DNA from: Coriobacteriaceae bacterium AF08-21
GTDB taxonomy: Bacteria; Actinomycetota; Coriobacteriia; Coriobacteriales; Coriobacteriaceae
DNA length: 64,000 nt
Reading direction: 5' to 3'
Assembly: GCA_027687465.1 (NCBI GenBank)
Contig: JAQCQR010000006.1
Location: 1-64,000 of the forward strand
Shown: piece by piece, positions 1 to 8,436 of the stretch
Layout of the letters: every line of letters starts with the position of its first letter
Numbering within the stretch: the stretch's first letter is position 1
Translations under genes and position numbers: made by a program
Notes under the pieces: model-generated
Databases searched by the model: none
Told to the model about the DNA's origin: nothing
Seen by the model: the letters and a program-made list of their open reading frames with translations, nothing else

Positions 1-54
1 GTTGCGCTGAGTCCTGAGGCTGTTGCAATGAAAATGAGAATCAAGGTTTCTTAA
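1..54 (+). CDS. 3' end of a protein gene cut by the window edge
   Basis: Frame 1 is open from the first base and stops at TAA 52-54, giving 17 residues that end MKMRIKVS. A promoter begins about 28 bases later, which fits a gene ending here. The fragment is too short to assign a function, and chance openness over 17 codons is quite possible. Confidence 0.3.
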   Translation, partial: VALSPEAVAMKMRIKVS

Positions 55-81
55 TTGATTGCCTGGTATCTTCTTAAAGAC

Positions 82-110
82 TTGAAATCCCCTCAAAAAC
101 CCGATATAAT
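82..110 (+). promoter_or_regulatory. Strong sigma-A type promoter
   Basis: TTGAAA at 82-87 and TATAAT at 105-110 are separated by exactly 17 bases, an almost ideal housekeeping promoter. It fires rightward into a run of hairpins and then the small membrane protein gene at 353. The predicted 5' untranslated region is about 235 bases, unusually long for a 79-residue protein. Confidence 0.75.
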
Positions 111-117
111 GGGTTTA

Positions 118-242
118 CAGATATTTAAGTATCTGATTAATAAAGTAATTAAATACTTTACCAAATTTTGGGTCTCGACTTCTTTAATTGATTGGTGGTA
201 ATCAATTAAGGCTCGCAGTTAAAGTTTCTCAGGCTTTAACTG
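118..242 (+). ncRNA. Leader RNA with four tandem perfect hairpins
   Basis: Four perfect inverted repeats lie in series just after the promoter: 118-123 with 130-135 (6 bp), 141-147 with 154-160 (7 bp), 184-193 with 200-209 (10 bp, loop GGTGGT) and 216-224 with 234-242 (9 bp). A run of seven T (253-259) follows the last one, so the fourth hairpin could act as an intrinsic terminator or attenuator. It matches no riboswitch class I can name. Function is inferred only from position and folding. Confidence 0.45.
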
Positions 243-352
243 GTCGTGGCTCTTTTTTTGTATTCTTTATTCAGTTCGTTGTTTCGTTATATCTAGTATA
301 TCGCTTTTTATATTCAAAATACTATATAAGAATCATCCGGAAGGAGCGGCCG

Positions 353-592
353 ATGAATACCAAACGATTTATCCTGAATGCACTTCTGGTTGTAGCACTT
401 TTAGCGCTCTTGGCCTTCTCCCACTGGTATTCAAACCAACCAGCATTTGGCTACGTATTATATGCAGTAATGTCCGGCGATAAGGCCTGTTGCCCTCTGC
501 GCGCAATTGACGTTCTCTATTTCTATGTAGCCGGCCCCTTATCAATCGCTTTGCTCGCGTTTCTTGTCATTTACAACTTCAAGAAACGTTAA
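353..592 (+). CDS. Small two-pass membrane protein of unknown function
   Basis: The 79-residue product starts at the ATG preceded by GGAAGGAG; the frame is open further upstream but without a better start. Residues about 5-23 form a hydrophobic helix rich in Leu, Val and Ala, and residues about 52-75 form a second one ending in a basic KKR tail. Between them is a short loop with a CC pair (DKACCPL). This suggests an inner-membrane hairpin protein. It is convergent with the permease gene, whose stop lies 6 bases away, and it is more AT-rich than its neighbours. I do not recognise the family; small stress-induced or accessory membrane proteins look like this. Confidence 0.6.
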   Translation: MNTKRFILNALLVVALLALLAFSHWYSNQPAFGYVLYAVMSGDKACCPLRAIDVLYFYVAGPLSIALLAFLVIYNFKKR

Positions 593-598
593 TGGGGC

Positions 599-2011
599 CT
601 ATTTAGAATCCGAATCGTCCATGGACCCGTCGATGCCGGTTTTGGTATCGTCATCAGAGTTGGAATCGTCATCCTTGGCGAAGGGATTCTTGAAGAAACC
701 CGTGGCATCGGGCTGAAGACCCGAGAGCTTGATCCAGGGATTATCGAGCTCGGGCTTGGGCATAGCCTTGGCCTCGGGCGCGGTCTCGTTGCCGATGAGC
801 TCGGACTCATAGATGAACGTATCGTCCCCGAGCGCGTCATAGGCGGCGACCGGGTTGCCATCGGCATCGCGGTACGGCGTGCCCTTAAACACGGCGCCGT
901 CATAGGCCACAAGCTGGCGGCCGGTCTCGTTCTCAAAGTAGTAGACGAAAATGCCCTTGAGGGCTGCGCACAGCGGAATGGCAATGATCATGCCAATAGG
1001 ACCCATGAGTGCCGAGCCAATAACGAGCGCCGTGAGGCTCATGATGGGATGCACCTGCACCGAGCTCTGCATGACCTTAGGCGAAATTACGTTATCGGTG
1101 ACGTTTTGAGCGACCATCGTCACGATGAGCGTCCATAACGCCAACATGGGGCTGAACATGAAACCGAGCACTGTGGCGATTGCTGCGCTCACCCAGGGAC
1201 CGACGACCGGAACCAAATGCATGATGCCGGTAAAGATGGCCATGAGCGCCGCATACGGATGGCCGATGATCATAAAACCGATAAAGGCGAGGAAACCACC
1301 GCAGATGGACGTCACGACCATACCGCGCATGTAGCCGCCGACAGAGCGAGAAAGGATGGCGACCATAAAGCGGTACGAGGTCTCCTTCTCCTGACCGATG
1401 ATGGTGCAAATCTCGTGGTGCATGCGAGGGTAGTCGCAGGCCATCCAGTACGCAAGCACCAGACCAAGGAAGATCACGAACAACTGCGAGGCTGTATTGG
1501 TGATGAGCGGGAACACACCGCGGCCAAGCTCGGCAGCGATCTGAGACACATACTTCGATGCCACGGCAACCAGCGACGAAAGATTATCGTCCAGATACTC
1601 CTTGAGCGGCGTGTTGTTGAGCGTCTTGGCATGCGAGATCATCTCGTTGAGGTCGCCACCCGCAACACGAAGCTGCTCGGGCAGGCGGCTCAGGACTTCC
1701 ATGATCTGACCAAAGAGAATCGGCGACAAGATGCAAACGACACCGACGAGCACAGCAACGACCACAATAAGCGCGATAAGCGAACCGATGCCGCGATTCA
1801 CGCCATGGTGCTCGAGCCAGTTGGTGATCGGGGACATCACAAAAGCAATGATGGAGCCGACGGCAAGAAACTCAATAACCGGTGCCAGGATGCCCATAAG
1901 GTTAAAGATGACGGCGGCGATGACGATGCAACCGACGACAGCCCAAATGCGAAGCGTCAGAATGCGGGTATCGCGCAGCGTGCGGTCGGTTTGTTGGGGG
2001 TGCTCACTCAT
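599..2011 (-). CDS. AI-2E family (PerM/YdiK-like) membrane permease
   Basis: The 470-residue protein has the AI-2E/PerM layout: two helices near the N-terminus (about residues 18-60), a long amphipathic extracytoplasmic stretch, then a cluster of helices around residues 165-350, including the conserved turn HLVPVVGPW. The last 110 residues are a hydrophilic tail that becomes strongly acidic (DDDSNSDDD), longer than usual for the family. Members export small molecules or ions; the substrate cannot be told from sequence. Its ATG overlaps the stop of the sigma factor gene by 4 bases (ATGA), so it is translationally coupled to the sigma operon and probably part of the same regulon. Confidence 0.85.
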   Translation of the reverse strand: MSEHPQQTDRTLRDTRILTLRIWAVVGCIVIAAVIFNLMGILAPVIEFLAVGSIIAFVMSPITNWLEHHGVNRGIGSLIALIVVVAVLVGVVCILSPILFGQIMEVLSRLPEQLRVAGGDLNEMISHAKTLNNTPLKEYLDDNLSSLVAVASKYVSQIAAELGRGVFPLITNTASQLFVIFLGLVLAYWMACDYPRMHHEICTIIGQEKETSYRFMVAILSRSVGGYMRGMVVTSICGGFLAFIGFMIIGHPYAALMAIFTGIMHLVPVVGPWVSAAIATVLGFMFSPMLALWTLIVTMVAQNVTDNVISPKVMQSSVQVHPIMSLTALVIGSALMGPIGMIIAIPLCAALKGIFVYYFENETGRQLVAYDGAVFKGTPYRDADGNPVAAYDALGDDTFIYESELIGNETAPEAKAMPKPELDNPWIKLSGLQPDATGFFKNPFAKDDDSNSDDDTKTGIDGSMDDSDSK

Positions 2012-2799
2012 GAACGAACCATTACTCCGTCAGGGTCAATCTTGTCTTGAATCTTCTTGAGGGTGCGGCGCAGTAGGCGCGAGACCTGCACCTGCGAAAT
2101 GCCCAGCTTCTTGGCGATCTCGATCTGGGTCATGCCCTTCACAAAGCGTAGCTCGATCACCTCACGCTCGCGCGGCGAGAAATCGCGGATGGCTTCCTCG
2201 ATTACCAGGCGGTCATCGGTAAAGTCGAGCTCGTTGTCGTCGTCGGCATAGCGATCGAGAATCGAGGGAGCATCGTCGGAGTCGGACGCGCCGGGAGCCT
2301 CGATGGGCACCGAGGTGTAGGCCGAGGACGATTCCATGGCTTCGAGCACCTCGTCGACGGTCACGCCAAGGTAATCGGCGATTTCCTCAACCTTGGGCGA
2401 ACGCTGAAGCTCGTTGGTAAGCTTGTCGGTAGCCTGGTTAACCTTGGCAGAGAGCTCCTGCAGACGACGCGGCACGCGCACACTCCAGCCCTTGTCGCGG
2501 AAGTGGCGCTTAATCTCGCCCAAGATGGTGGGCGTGGCAAACGTCGTGAACTCGAGTCCGCGCTCGGGATCAAAGCGATCGATAGCCTTGAGCAAGCCCA
2601 AGTACCCGACCTGCAAAAGGTCATCGAGCGGCTCGCCGCGGTTCTTGAATTTGTTGGCAAGAAACCTTACCAGGTTCATATGGGACATGACGAGCTGCTC
2701 GCGAGCATCCGGATCACCGGTCTCCTTATAACGACGAAACAGCTCGCGGGTTTTCTCCTTGTCCCAAGCGGTCTTGCCGCTCCGGGAGCGTTCGGTCAT
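2008..2799 (-). CDS. RNA polymerase sigma factor, SigB/SigF/SigG group
   Basis: The 263-residue protein has sigma-70 region 2 (about residues 40-110, with NLVRFLANKFKNRGEPLDDL and the -10 contact segment RFDPERGLEFTTFATPTI), region 3 with VRVPRRLQEL, and region 4 ending in the helix-turn-helix ISQVQVSRLLRRTLKKI. The VPRRLQE signature and the length place it with the stress and sporulation sigma factors rather than sigma-A or ECF types. The gene one base upstream encodes an RsbW-like ATPase, the usual partner that holds such sigma factors inactive. It probably directs a stress or envelope regulon. Confidence 0.9.
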   Translation of the reverse strand: MTERSRSGKTAWDKEKTRELFRRYKETGDPDAREQLVMSHMNLVRFLANKFKNRGEPLDDLLQVGYLGLLKAIDRFDPERGLEFTTFATPTILGEIKRHFRDKGWSVRVPRRLQELSAKVNQATDKLTNELQRSPKVEEIADYLGVTVDEVLEAMESSSAYTSVPIEAPGASDSDDAPSILDRYADDDNELDFTDDRLVIEEAIRDFSPREREVIELRFVKGMTQIEIAKKLGISQVQVSRLLRRTLKKIQDKIDPDGVMVRS

Positions 2800-2800
2800 A

Positions 2801-3178
2801 TTAGATATCCGCCTTGAGGTCGAGGGAAAGCGTTAGGGGCGCTGTAGTCTTTTCGTAAGAGTCACACACGCTCGCGAGGATGAGCTCGGCATACACCGCA
2901 GCCTGGTCGTCTTCATCGACCGTAGCCTGATCACCGAAGGTAAAGGTCATGCCCACGTGGGATTCGTCGACATCGAATTTGATCGAGATATCGTCGGAAT
3001 CAACGGCCGTGCAGCCAAAGATAAAGGCTTCCTCGGCAGCCATGCGGATGTCCTCGATGCGATCGACAGACATGGAACACAGGGCACCAACGTTGGCTGC
3101 CGTCATGCGCACAAGGCGAGCGAGACGCGGGTCGCCGGCAACGGTCAGCGTGATGGGGCAGGTTGCTTCGCTACTCAT
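2801..3178 (-). CDS. RsbW/SpoIIAB-like anti-sigma ATPase (probable)
   Basis: The 125-residue product begins at ATG 3178, overlapping the DUF948 stop by 8 bases. Size, position directly before a B/F-type sigma gene and the segment DRIEDIRMAAEEAFIFGC resemble the N-box helix of GHKL ATPases of the RsbW group. The usual Asn of that box (EEAxxNA) is not visible: the sequence reads EEAFIFGC. Metal or ATP binding could therefore be altered. It probably binds and inhibits the downstream sigma factor. No RsbV-type antagonist gene is seen nearby. Confidence 0.7.
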   Translation of the reverse strand: MSSEATCPITLTVAGDPRLARLVRMTAANVGALCSMSVDRIEDIRMAAEEAFIFGCTAVDSDDISIKFDVDESHVGMTFTFGDQATVDEDDQAAVYAELILASVCDSYEKTTAPLTLSLDLKADI

Positions 3179-3764
3179 CGCAGGACTCCTCAGAGGTCTC
3201 GGCGGGCGTATAGGTGTAATACTGAGTCGGCTTGGCTGAAGACTTCTGAGCCGCATCTGCGCCATCGGCGGGCTCGTCCTCCGCCTTACCAATCAGGACG
3301 CGCTCGGTCGGATGCACGGCTTCTTCGGCGGCGGCGGAAAGCTTGCGCTCGGTGTCAGCTGCAGGAGCCTTCACCTTATTGAAGAGCTTCTGCACAGCAC
3401 CGGCGGCAGAGTCGGTCACGCTCGACACAGCATTGCTGGCCTCGGCCATGCTGCCCGTAACCTCGGAAATGTCGCGAACCACAGCTTCGACCTCTACGAG
3501 GTTGGACGTCAGAGCGTCAACGGCGGTCTTGCTCGACTTGAGCAGCGGCTCCATCTGGGCAAGCGCCGGCGTAAGCTCATCGACAGCGCCATCGAGCTTT
3601 GCCACCACAGGCTGAGCCTCGGCGATGGTGTTGTTGAGGTCGTTCACGGTCTTATCGAGCGAGTCGACAACATTGCGGGTCTTGCGCAAGGTAAGCGCGA
3701 GCTCAGCGATGGCCCACACGCCGGCAACGGCGAGCAGCAGCAGGGCGATTTGAATGGGACTCAT
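3171..3764 (-). CDS. DUF948-type membrane-anchored coiled-coil protein
   Basis: The 197-residue protein starts after a GGGAGG ribosome site. One transmembrane helix (about residues 4-22, IQIALLLLAVAGVWAIAELA) is followed by a heptad-rich segment (VVDSLDKTVNDLNNTI and similar repeats) and a disordered Ala/Glu tail. This layout matches the DUF948 / YtxG general-stress family. It is first in the operon with the anti-sigma and sigma genes, so a role in envelope stress or signalling is plausible. A molecular function is not known for the family. Confidence 0.7.
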   Translation of the reverse strand: MSPIQIALLLLAVAGVWAIAELALTLRKTRNVVDSLDKTVNDLNNTIAEAQPVVAKLDGAVDELTPALAQMEPLLKSSKTAVDALTSNLVEVEAVVRDISEVTGSMAEASNAVSSVTDSAAGAVQKLFNKVKAPAADTERKLSAAAEEAVHPTERVLIGKAEDEPADGADAAQKSSAKPTQYYTYTPAETSEESCDE

Positions 3765-3864
3765 ACAAGCCTCCCAAAGGAATCGAAATACAGACGCTTT
3801 TCATGGTACCCCAAAGGGGACCGAACATGCCAAGAGCAGCAACGTGGGACAAAATTATCAGCAG

Positions 3865-5220
3865 CTACTTCGGTGCATTCCCGCTGCGGTCGCGTTCGCT
3901 TTGCTCTACGCGCCACTCTTCCCAGCCGCGCCCGGCAGGCTGCCAGAACGCACCGCGCTCCAGCCCCTCGGGCAAATAGCGCTGATCGACCCAGCCTTCG
4001 GGATAATCGTGCGGGTATTTATACACACCGTAGTCGTCGCTGCCTGGGCGATGGCGATCGCGCAGATAACTCGGCACCTCGCGAAGCCCACTGCTGTGGA
4101 TATCGGCAAGCGCCGCATCGATCGAAGCCTCACACGCGTTGGATTTTGGCGCCAAGCACACATAGAGTGCAGCCTGAGCCAGGTTAATGCGGCACTCGGG
4201 ATAGCCAATGACCTCGGCAGACTTAAACGCGGCATGTGCCACCAAAAGCGCCTGCGGGTCGGCGTTGCCAACATCCTCAGAAGCATGAATCATAATGCGA
4301 CGGGCGATAAACTTAGGATCCTCCCCCGCATCGATCATGCGCGCAAGCCAGTAGACCGTGGCATCGGGATCGCTACCGCGCATGGACTTAATGAACGCAC
4401 TGATGATGTCGTAGTGCATGTCGCCGTTTTTGTCATACGTAAAACCGCGACGCGGATTGGCAATCTTTACGTCATCCACGGTGATGGGATAACGCTCCCC
4501 CGCCGCCGGCGCTGGCGTTCCCTCGGTATCGGGACGCGTGACGGCAATCTCGCTCGCAAGTTCGAGCGTCGTGAGCGCCGAGCGAGCGTCACCCGCTGCC
4601 AGCGCGCAGATGGTCTTAACCGTATCCTCATCGACCAAGAACTTGCCGTTCAAACCCTGCGGAGCCTCGAGTGCACGCTCGATCAGCGTGGCAATGTCCT
4701 CGTCTTTAAGATGCTCAAGCTCCACCACGCGACCGCGCGAGAGCAATGCCGAGTTGACCTCGAAGTACGGATTCTCCGTCGTGGCGCCAATCATAATAAC
4801 GGTACGGTTCTCAACCGCATGCAGCAATGCATCCTGTTGTGACTTCGAAAAGCGATGAATCTCGTCGATAAACAGGATGGTGCGACGGTCGTACGTATTC
4901 AGACGCGTCTTGGCCTCGTCAATCACGCGGCGAAGATCCTTTACGGTGCCCGTCACGGCGCTGACTTCGACAAACTCACTCTTGGTATGGTTGGCGATAA
5001 TATGTGCCAGCGTCGTCTTGCCCGTACCGGCCGGCCCGTACAGAATCACACTCGACAGCACGTCGTGCTCGATCGCGGCACGCAACCACGAGCCCTTACC
5101 GACGGCCTTTTGCTGGCCCACATACTCGTCGAGCGAATTGGGCCGCATGCGCACCGCGAGCGGCGCATTTTTAAAGGAACGCTCGCGCGTCGAGGCAGAA
5201 AAAAGGTCGTCCATAGCCAT
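3865..5220 (-). CDS. rarA: Replication-associated recombination ATPase RarA/MgsA
   Basis: This AAA+ protein of about 451 residues has Walker A GPAGTGKTT, Walker B LFIDEIHRF, sensor-1 IGATTENPYFEVN and the C-terminal tetramerisation region (DYPEGWVDQRYLPEGL) typical of RarA/MgsA/WRNIP1. It acts at stalled replication forks on single-strand DNA ends. Several in-frame starts lie close together (TTG 5232, ATG 5229, 5220 and 5214), none with a strong ribosome site; I chose 5220. It is not overlapped with neighbours and is followed by the sigma-operon promoter region. Confidence 0.92.
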   Translation of the reverse strand: MAMDDLFSASTRERSFKNAPLAVRMRPNSLDEYVGQQKAVGKGSWLRAAIEHDVLSSVILYGPAGTGKTTLAHIIANHTKSEFVEVSAVTGTVKDLRRVIDEAKTRLNTYDRRTILFIDEIHRFSKSQQDALLHAVENRTVIMIGATTENPYFEVNSALLSRGRVVELEHLKDEDIATLIERALEAPQGLNGKFLVDEDTVKTICALAAGDARSALTTLELASEIAVTRPDTEGTPAPAAGERYPITVDDVKIANPRRGFTYDKNGDMHYDIISAFIKSMRGSDPDATVYWLARMIDAGEDPKFIARRIMIHASEDVGNADPQALLVAHAAFKSAEVIGYPECRINLAQAALYVCLAPKSNACEASIDAALADIHSSGLREVPSYLRDRHRPGSDDYGVYKYPHDYPEGWVDQRYLPEGLERGAFWQPAGRGWEEWRVEQSERDRSGNAPK

Positions 5221-5275
5221 CCCGTGCATCAATCAAAAACGTTTTCAACTATCCAGTATACCGAAAGGATACGAA

Positions 5276-6523
5276 CTACCGTTCGTTAATATAGGTACGG
5301 TGCGGAAACTTTAAACCAGGGAACAGCTTACTCGTCAGCTCGCAGAAATAACCGTCCGTCATACTCGCGATATAATCCACCACGGCTTGATCCTTGTCGT
5401 CCTGCCAGGCATAGGTGCGATCGTAGTAGGAAAGCTGCTGCTCAATGCGCGAAATGTGGTGCTTAAAGATATACGAAGACTCGTCGCCTTCGTTTATATC
5501 CTGCAGGCAACGGTCGTAAAGCTTTTCGAATGCCTCACGCAGCTCCGCCTCGGAATCGCCCTCGATACCGCCCTTGCTGTAGATCTTCTCGTAGTTCTCG
5601 CGCTTGGCCCGGCGGATCTCCTCAAACAGGTCCTCACTCATCTCGATACGCGGTTTACCGTAGCTATGCTCAACGATGTCGATGGAAGCGTGCGTGAGGA
5701 TCCAGCTGTTATAGGCCCCGCCCCGACCGTCGTCAAAAGCGTCGGGCGACAGAAGGCCTGCCGCAATGGCGTCTTGTCGATCGCGCCCAACGTAGGCAAG
5801 GATATCCGAGATGCGAACCACGCAGCCCTCGAGCGTCATGGGACGCAGGTGCTCAATCGCGCTATAGCCCGTGGCGATACAGTCCTCAACCGTCTGATCG
5901 AACTGGTCAAAGGAGCCCATGTCCGAAAGCTCAAACACACGCTGCTCATATTCGCCGTTGTGGCATAGCACGCCATCGAGCGTCTGAAGCGACACGTTAC
6001 GGCCGTACAGCGCATCGAGCACACGGACCGACTGCACGTTATGGAAAAAGTAACGACCCGTGCGCTCGTGGTAAATATCATTGAGGAATCGCTCACCGGC
6101 ATGGCCAAAGGGCGTGTGTCCCAAGTCGTGGCCCAGGCCAATCGCCTCGATCAGATCGCAGTTGAGCCCCAGGGCGCGACCGATATCGCGCGCAATGCGC
6201 GAGACAAGCTGCACGTGCAAACCGCGGCGCGACAGATCATCATTGCTACGGAAGCTAAAGACCTGCGTTTTGCCCGCATAACGGGTGTACGCCGGAAGAT
6301 GAAGTATCTTTTCGGTATCGCGCATAAACGCCGGACGCATAAGCGTGCCTTTGTCGGCAACGCGATCAATACGACGAATGACCTGGTCATCGCCGCATCG
6401 ATAAGGATTAACGACACCCGAGGCGCGGTCGGCGGCGATACGCTCAACCAGCTCGGGCGACAACGCCGCGGGAATGCGGTCCATGCGCGCCTTAATGACG
6501 GCCGTTTCTTGATTAGTTGCCAT
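5276..6523 (-). CDS. dGTPase-like HD-domain phosphohydrolase
   Basis: The 415-residue protein starts at ATG 6523, which has AAGGAG 7 bases upstream. The HD-domain metal signature GLGHDLGHTPFGHAGE and the N-terminal pattern RSNDDLSRRGLHVQLVSRIARDI mark a deoxyguanosine triphosphate triphosphohydrolase. These enzymes remove the whole triphosphate from dGTP and related dNTPs, helping to balance nucleotide pools, and some protect against phage. The next gene downstream is rarA. Confidence 0.9.
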   Translation of the reverse strand: MATNQETAVIKARMDRIPAALSPELVERIAADRASGVVNPYRCGDDQVIRRIDRVADKGTLMRPAFMRDTEKILHLPAYTRYAGKTQVFSFRSNDDLSRRGLHVQLVSRIARDIGRALGLNCDLIEAIGLGHDLGHTPFGHAGERFLNDIYHERTGRYFFHNVQSVRVLDALYGRNVSLQTLDGVLCHNGEYEQRVFELSDMGSFDQFDQTVEDCIATGYSAIEHLRPMTLEGCVVRISDILAYVGRDRQDAIAAGLLSPDAFDDGRGGAYNSWILTHASIDIVEHSYGKPRIEMSEDLFEEIRRAKRENYEKIYSKGGIEGDSEAELREAFEKLYDRCLQDINEGDESSYIFKHHISRIEQQLSYYDRTYAWQDDKDQAVVDYIASMTDGYFCELTSKLFPGLKFPHRTYINER

Positions 6524-6554
6524 GGCATGCTCCTTAAGAAGGATGCGCAATCGG

Positions 6555-6977
6555 TTACAATGTGCAGCCCACGACCTCGATTATGGCAAAAATCGGCACC
6601 AAAAACGGGAGCAATGGCAGGGAGCGCGATTTTGTGAAGAGGCAGGAGAGGGCAAGGACCAGGAGCGCGACGGCAAATGCCACGATGCCGCCCATAGGGT
6701 CGAGCGTGCAAAGCGCGAAGAGCGCCTTGGCGTCCCCCATGCCAATGCCGGGAGCGCAACGAACACGACGCCAAAACGACTCAGTGAGCACAAGGGCAAG
6801 GTAGACGATGACCGCAAGACCGGCGTGGTCAAGCGCCGTGTTAACGCCTTTGTCGAGCCAAACGCCTGCTAATGCCGCCACCGCACACGCTCCAGCAAGC
6901 TCATTGGGAAACCGCCGCTCACGGGCATCAATCACCGCGCCGGCAAAGATGCAAATCCAAAACGGGATATAGAACAT
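6555..6977 (-). CDS. Small prepilin peptidase (A24 family)
   Basis: The 140-residue polytopic protein is only the catalytic half of a type IV prepilin peptidase. The two aspartates are visible in DARERRFPN (about residue 17) and in the GxGD motif GIGMGDAK. It lacks the N-terminal methyltransferase domain, like the archaeal or TadV/CpaA type. ATG 6977 follows GAGGAGG, which fixes the start. No pilin or secretion genes are in the window, so its substrates must be encoded elsewhere. Confidence 0.85.
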   Translation of the reverse strand: MFYIPFWICIFAGAVIDARERRFPNELAGACAVAALAGVWLDKGVNTALDHAGLAVIVYLALVLTESFWRRVRCAPGIGMGDAKALFALCTLDPMGGIVAFAVALLVLALSCLFTKSRSLPLLPFLVPIFAIIEVVGCTL

Positions 6978-7009
6978 CGGATTCCTCCTCGAGCTGCATC
7001 GCAAAAGCA

Positions 7010-7050
7010 AAAACCACCACAAAGGTGCCTGTCCCCTTTGTGGTGGTTTT
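7010..7050 (-). terminator. 41-bp hairpin terminator, copy 1 of a dispersed repeat
   Basis: A perfect AAAACCACCACAAAGG arm pairs with its complement around a short GC-rich loop and ends in a T run on the minus strand, just after the stop of the glycosyltransferase gene. The same 41 bases occur in the opposite orientation at 14649-14689. It is a working rho-independent terminator by form and also a repeated element. Confidence 0.8.
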
Positions 7051-7058
7051 GGTGGTGG

Positions 7059-8354
7059 TTATTTGGCGCCCTGCATGACCTCATCGAGGGTAACGTTGAC
7101 GGCGTGCTGCGTCGGGACCCAGTCGACCTTTAGGAACAGTGCAGCCACCGTGATGGGGATATAGCTGAACATAAAGATCGGGAAGGTAAACAGGTTGGTC
7201 ACCAGACGCCACTTTTGCGCGCAATGAATGTGCTTGTACTCAAAGATGGTCGTGAGCAGCGCCAGGCCAAAGAACGTCTGATACATCATGACAAAGGTCA
7301 TAATGAGCGAGGCGGCACAAGCCTGCATCTCGACCTCGGTGGCCAAAAAGCCGTGCGAAAGCCCGCCCACGATGAGGAAGGTCGCGTTGGCGAGCATGGA
7401 AATCAGGGACAGCAGCATGCCCGGAGCGATCGTCATAAACATGTCGTAGGCGGCAAAGCGATGATAGCGAAACGTCGATTTGACAAGATGCTTGCCATAG
7501 GTAAAAAAGACCTGGTAGAAGCCCTTGGTCCAACGCATGCGCTGTTTCCAGGACGCCTTAAACGTCACGGGCTGCTCGTCAAAGAACTCCGCCGGCGCAT
7601 AACCGATGCGGATGCCGTGAATGGCGCAGAACGTGGTGAACTGGATGTCCTCGGTCAGCGTATGGAACTGCCAGCCGTGCATGCCCTCGATCACGCTGGC
7701 GGAGATGAGGTAGCCCGAACCCGAGACAGCGCAGGACGTCTTGCAGATATTACGAGCGTTGTTGAGGAAGCGCGCCTCACGCAAATACCAGGTGGCGTTG
7801 GCAGACGAAATCCACGAACTGCCGAAGTTCTTGGAGTTGCGATAGCTCGTGACCACATGGAAGCCCTGGTCAAAGGCATCATTCATCTTGGAGACGTAAT
7901 CGCGGGAGATAACGTTGTCGGCATCGAAGATAAAGTAGCCCTCAAAGGTATCGGGATACTCGTTAAGAATGCGGTCAAAACCAAAGTCCATGACCCAGCT
8001 CTTGCCCTTACGGGCCAGGTCGTTGCGTTCATAGACAATGGCGCCAGCCTCGCGAGCGAGCTGCGCCGTGTTGTCGGTGCAGGCATCGGCGACCACGAAG
8101 ACCTCGATAAGCTCGGACGGATAGTCCTGGTCTTTGATGGAGCGCACGAGATTGGCAATTACCGCCTCCTCGTTATGCGCCGCAATGAAGAAGGCATAGC
8201 GATGGAGCTTTTTGGCCTTGGGAGGTGCGACCTCACCGCGCAGGGCGCCAATGACAAAGAAGACCACCTGGTACAGAAAGCAGACCGTGAGCAGCGTAAC
8301 CACAATCTGGTTAAAGATCACGATGGGCGTGTTGGTTTGTAAAAAGGCGAGCAT
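7059..8354 (-). CDS. Membrane glycosyltransferase, family 2
   Basis: The 431-residue protein has an N-terminal membrane helix, a GT-A domain with IFDADNVISRDYV (the DxD metal site) and the processive-type motif QRMRWTKG, then about four membrane helices at the C-terminus. This is the layout of hyaluronan, chitin and poly-N-acetylglucosamine synthases, which polymerise or transfer sugars across the inner membrane. The exact sugar cannot be told. ATG 8354 follows GGGAG. It seems to be a single-gene unit closed by the 41-bp hairpin. Confidence 0.85.
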   Translation of the reverse strand: MLAFLQTNTPIVIFNQIVVTLLTVCFLYQVVFFVIGALRGEVAPPKAKKLHRYAFFIAAHNEEAVIANLVRSIKDQDYPSELIEVFVVADACTDNTAQLAREAGAIVYERNDLARKGKSWVMDFGFDRILNEYPDTFEGYFIFDADNVISRDYVSKMNDAFDQGFHVVTSYRNSKNFGSSWISSANATWYLREARFLNNARNICKTSCAVSGSGYLISASVIEGMHGWQFHTLTEDIQFTTFCAIHGIRIGYAPAEFFDEQPVTFKASWKQRMRWTKGFYQVFFTYGKHLVKSTFRYHRFAAYDMFMTIAPGMLLSLISMLANATFLIVGGLSHGFLATEVEMQACAASLIMTFVMMYQTFFGLALLTTIFEYKHIHCAQKWRLVTNLFTFPIFMFSYIPITVAALFLKVDWVPTQHAVNVTLDEVMQGAK

Positions 8355-8436
8355 GCAGGCTCCCAGGAACGCGTTACGTAAACAATCGTATATCTTACCG
8401 CAGGCTTACCGAGTTCAAGAAACCACCTAATACTGG

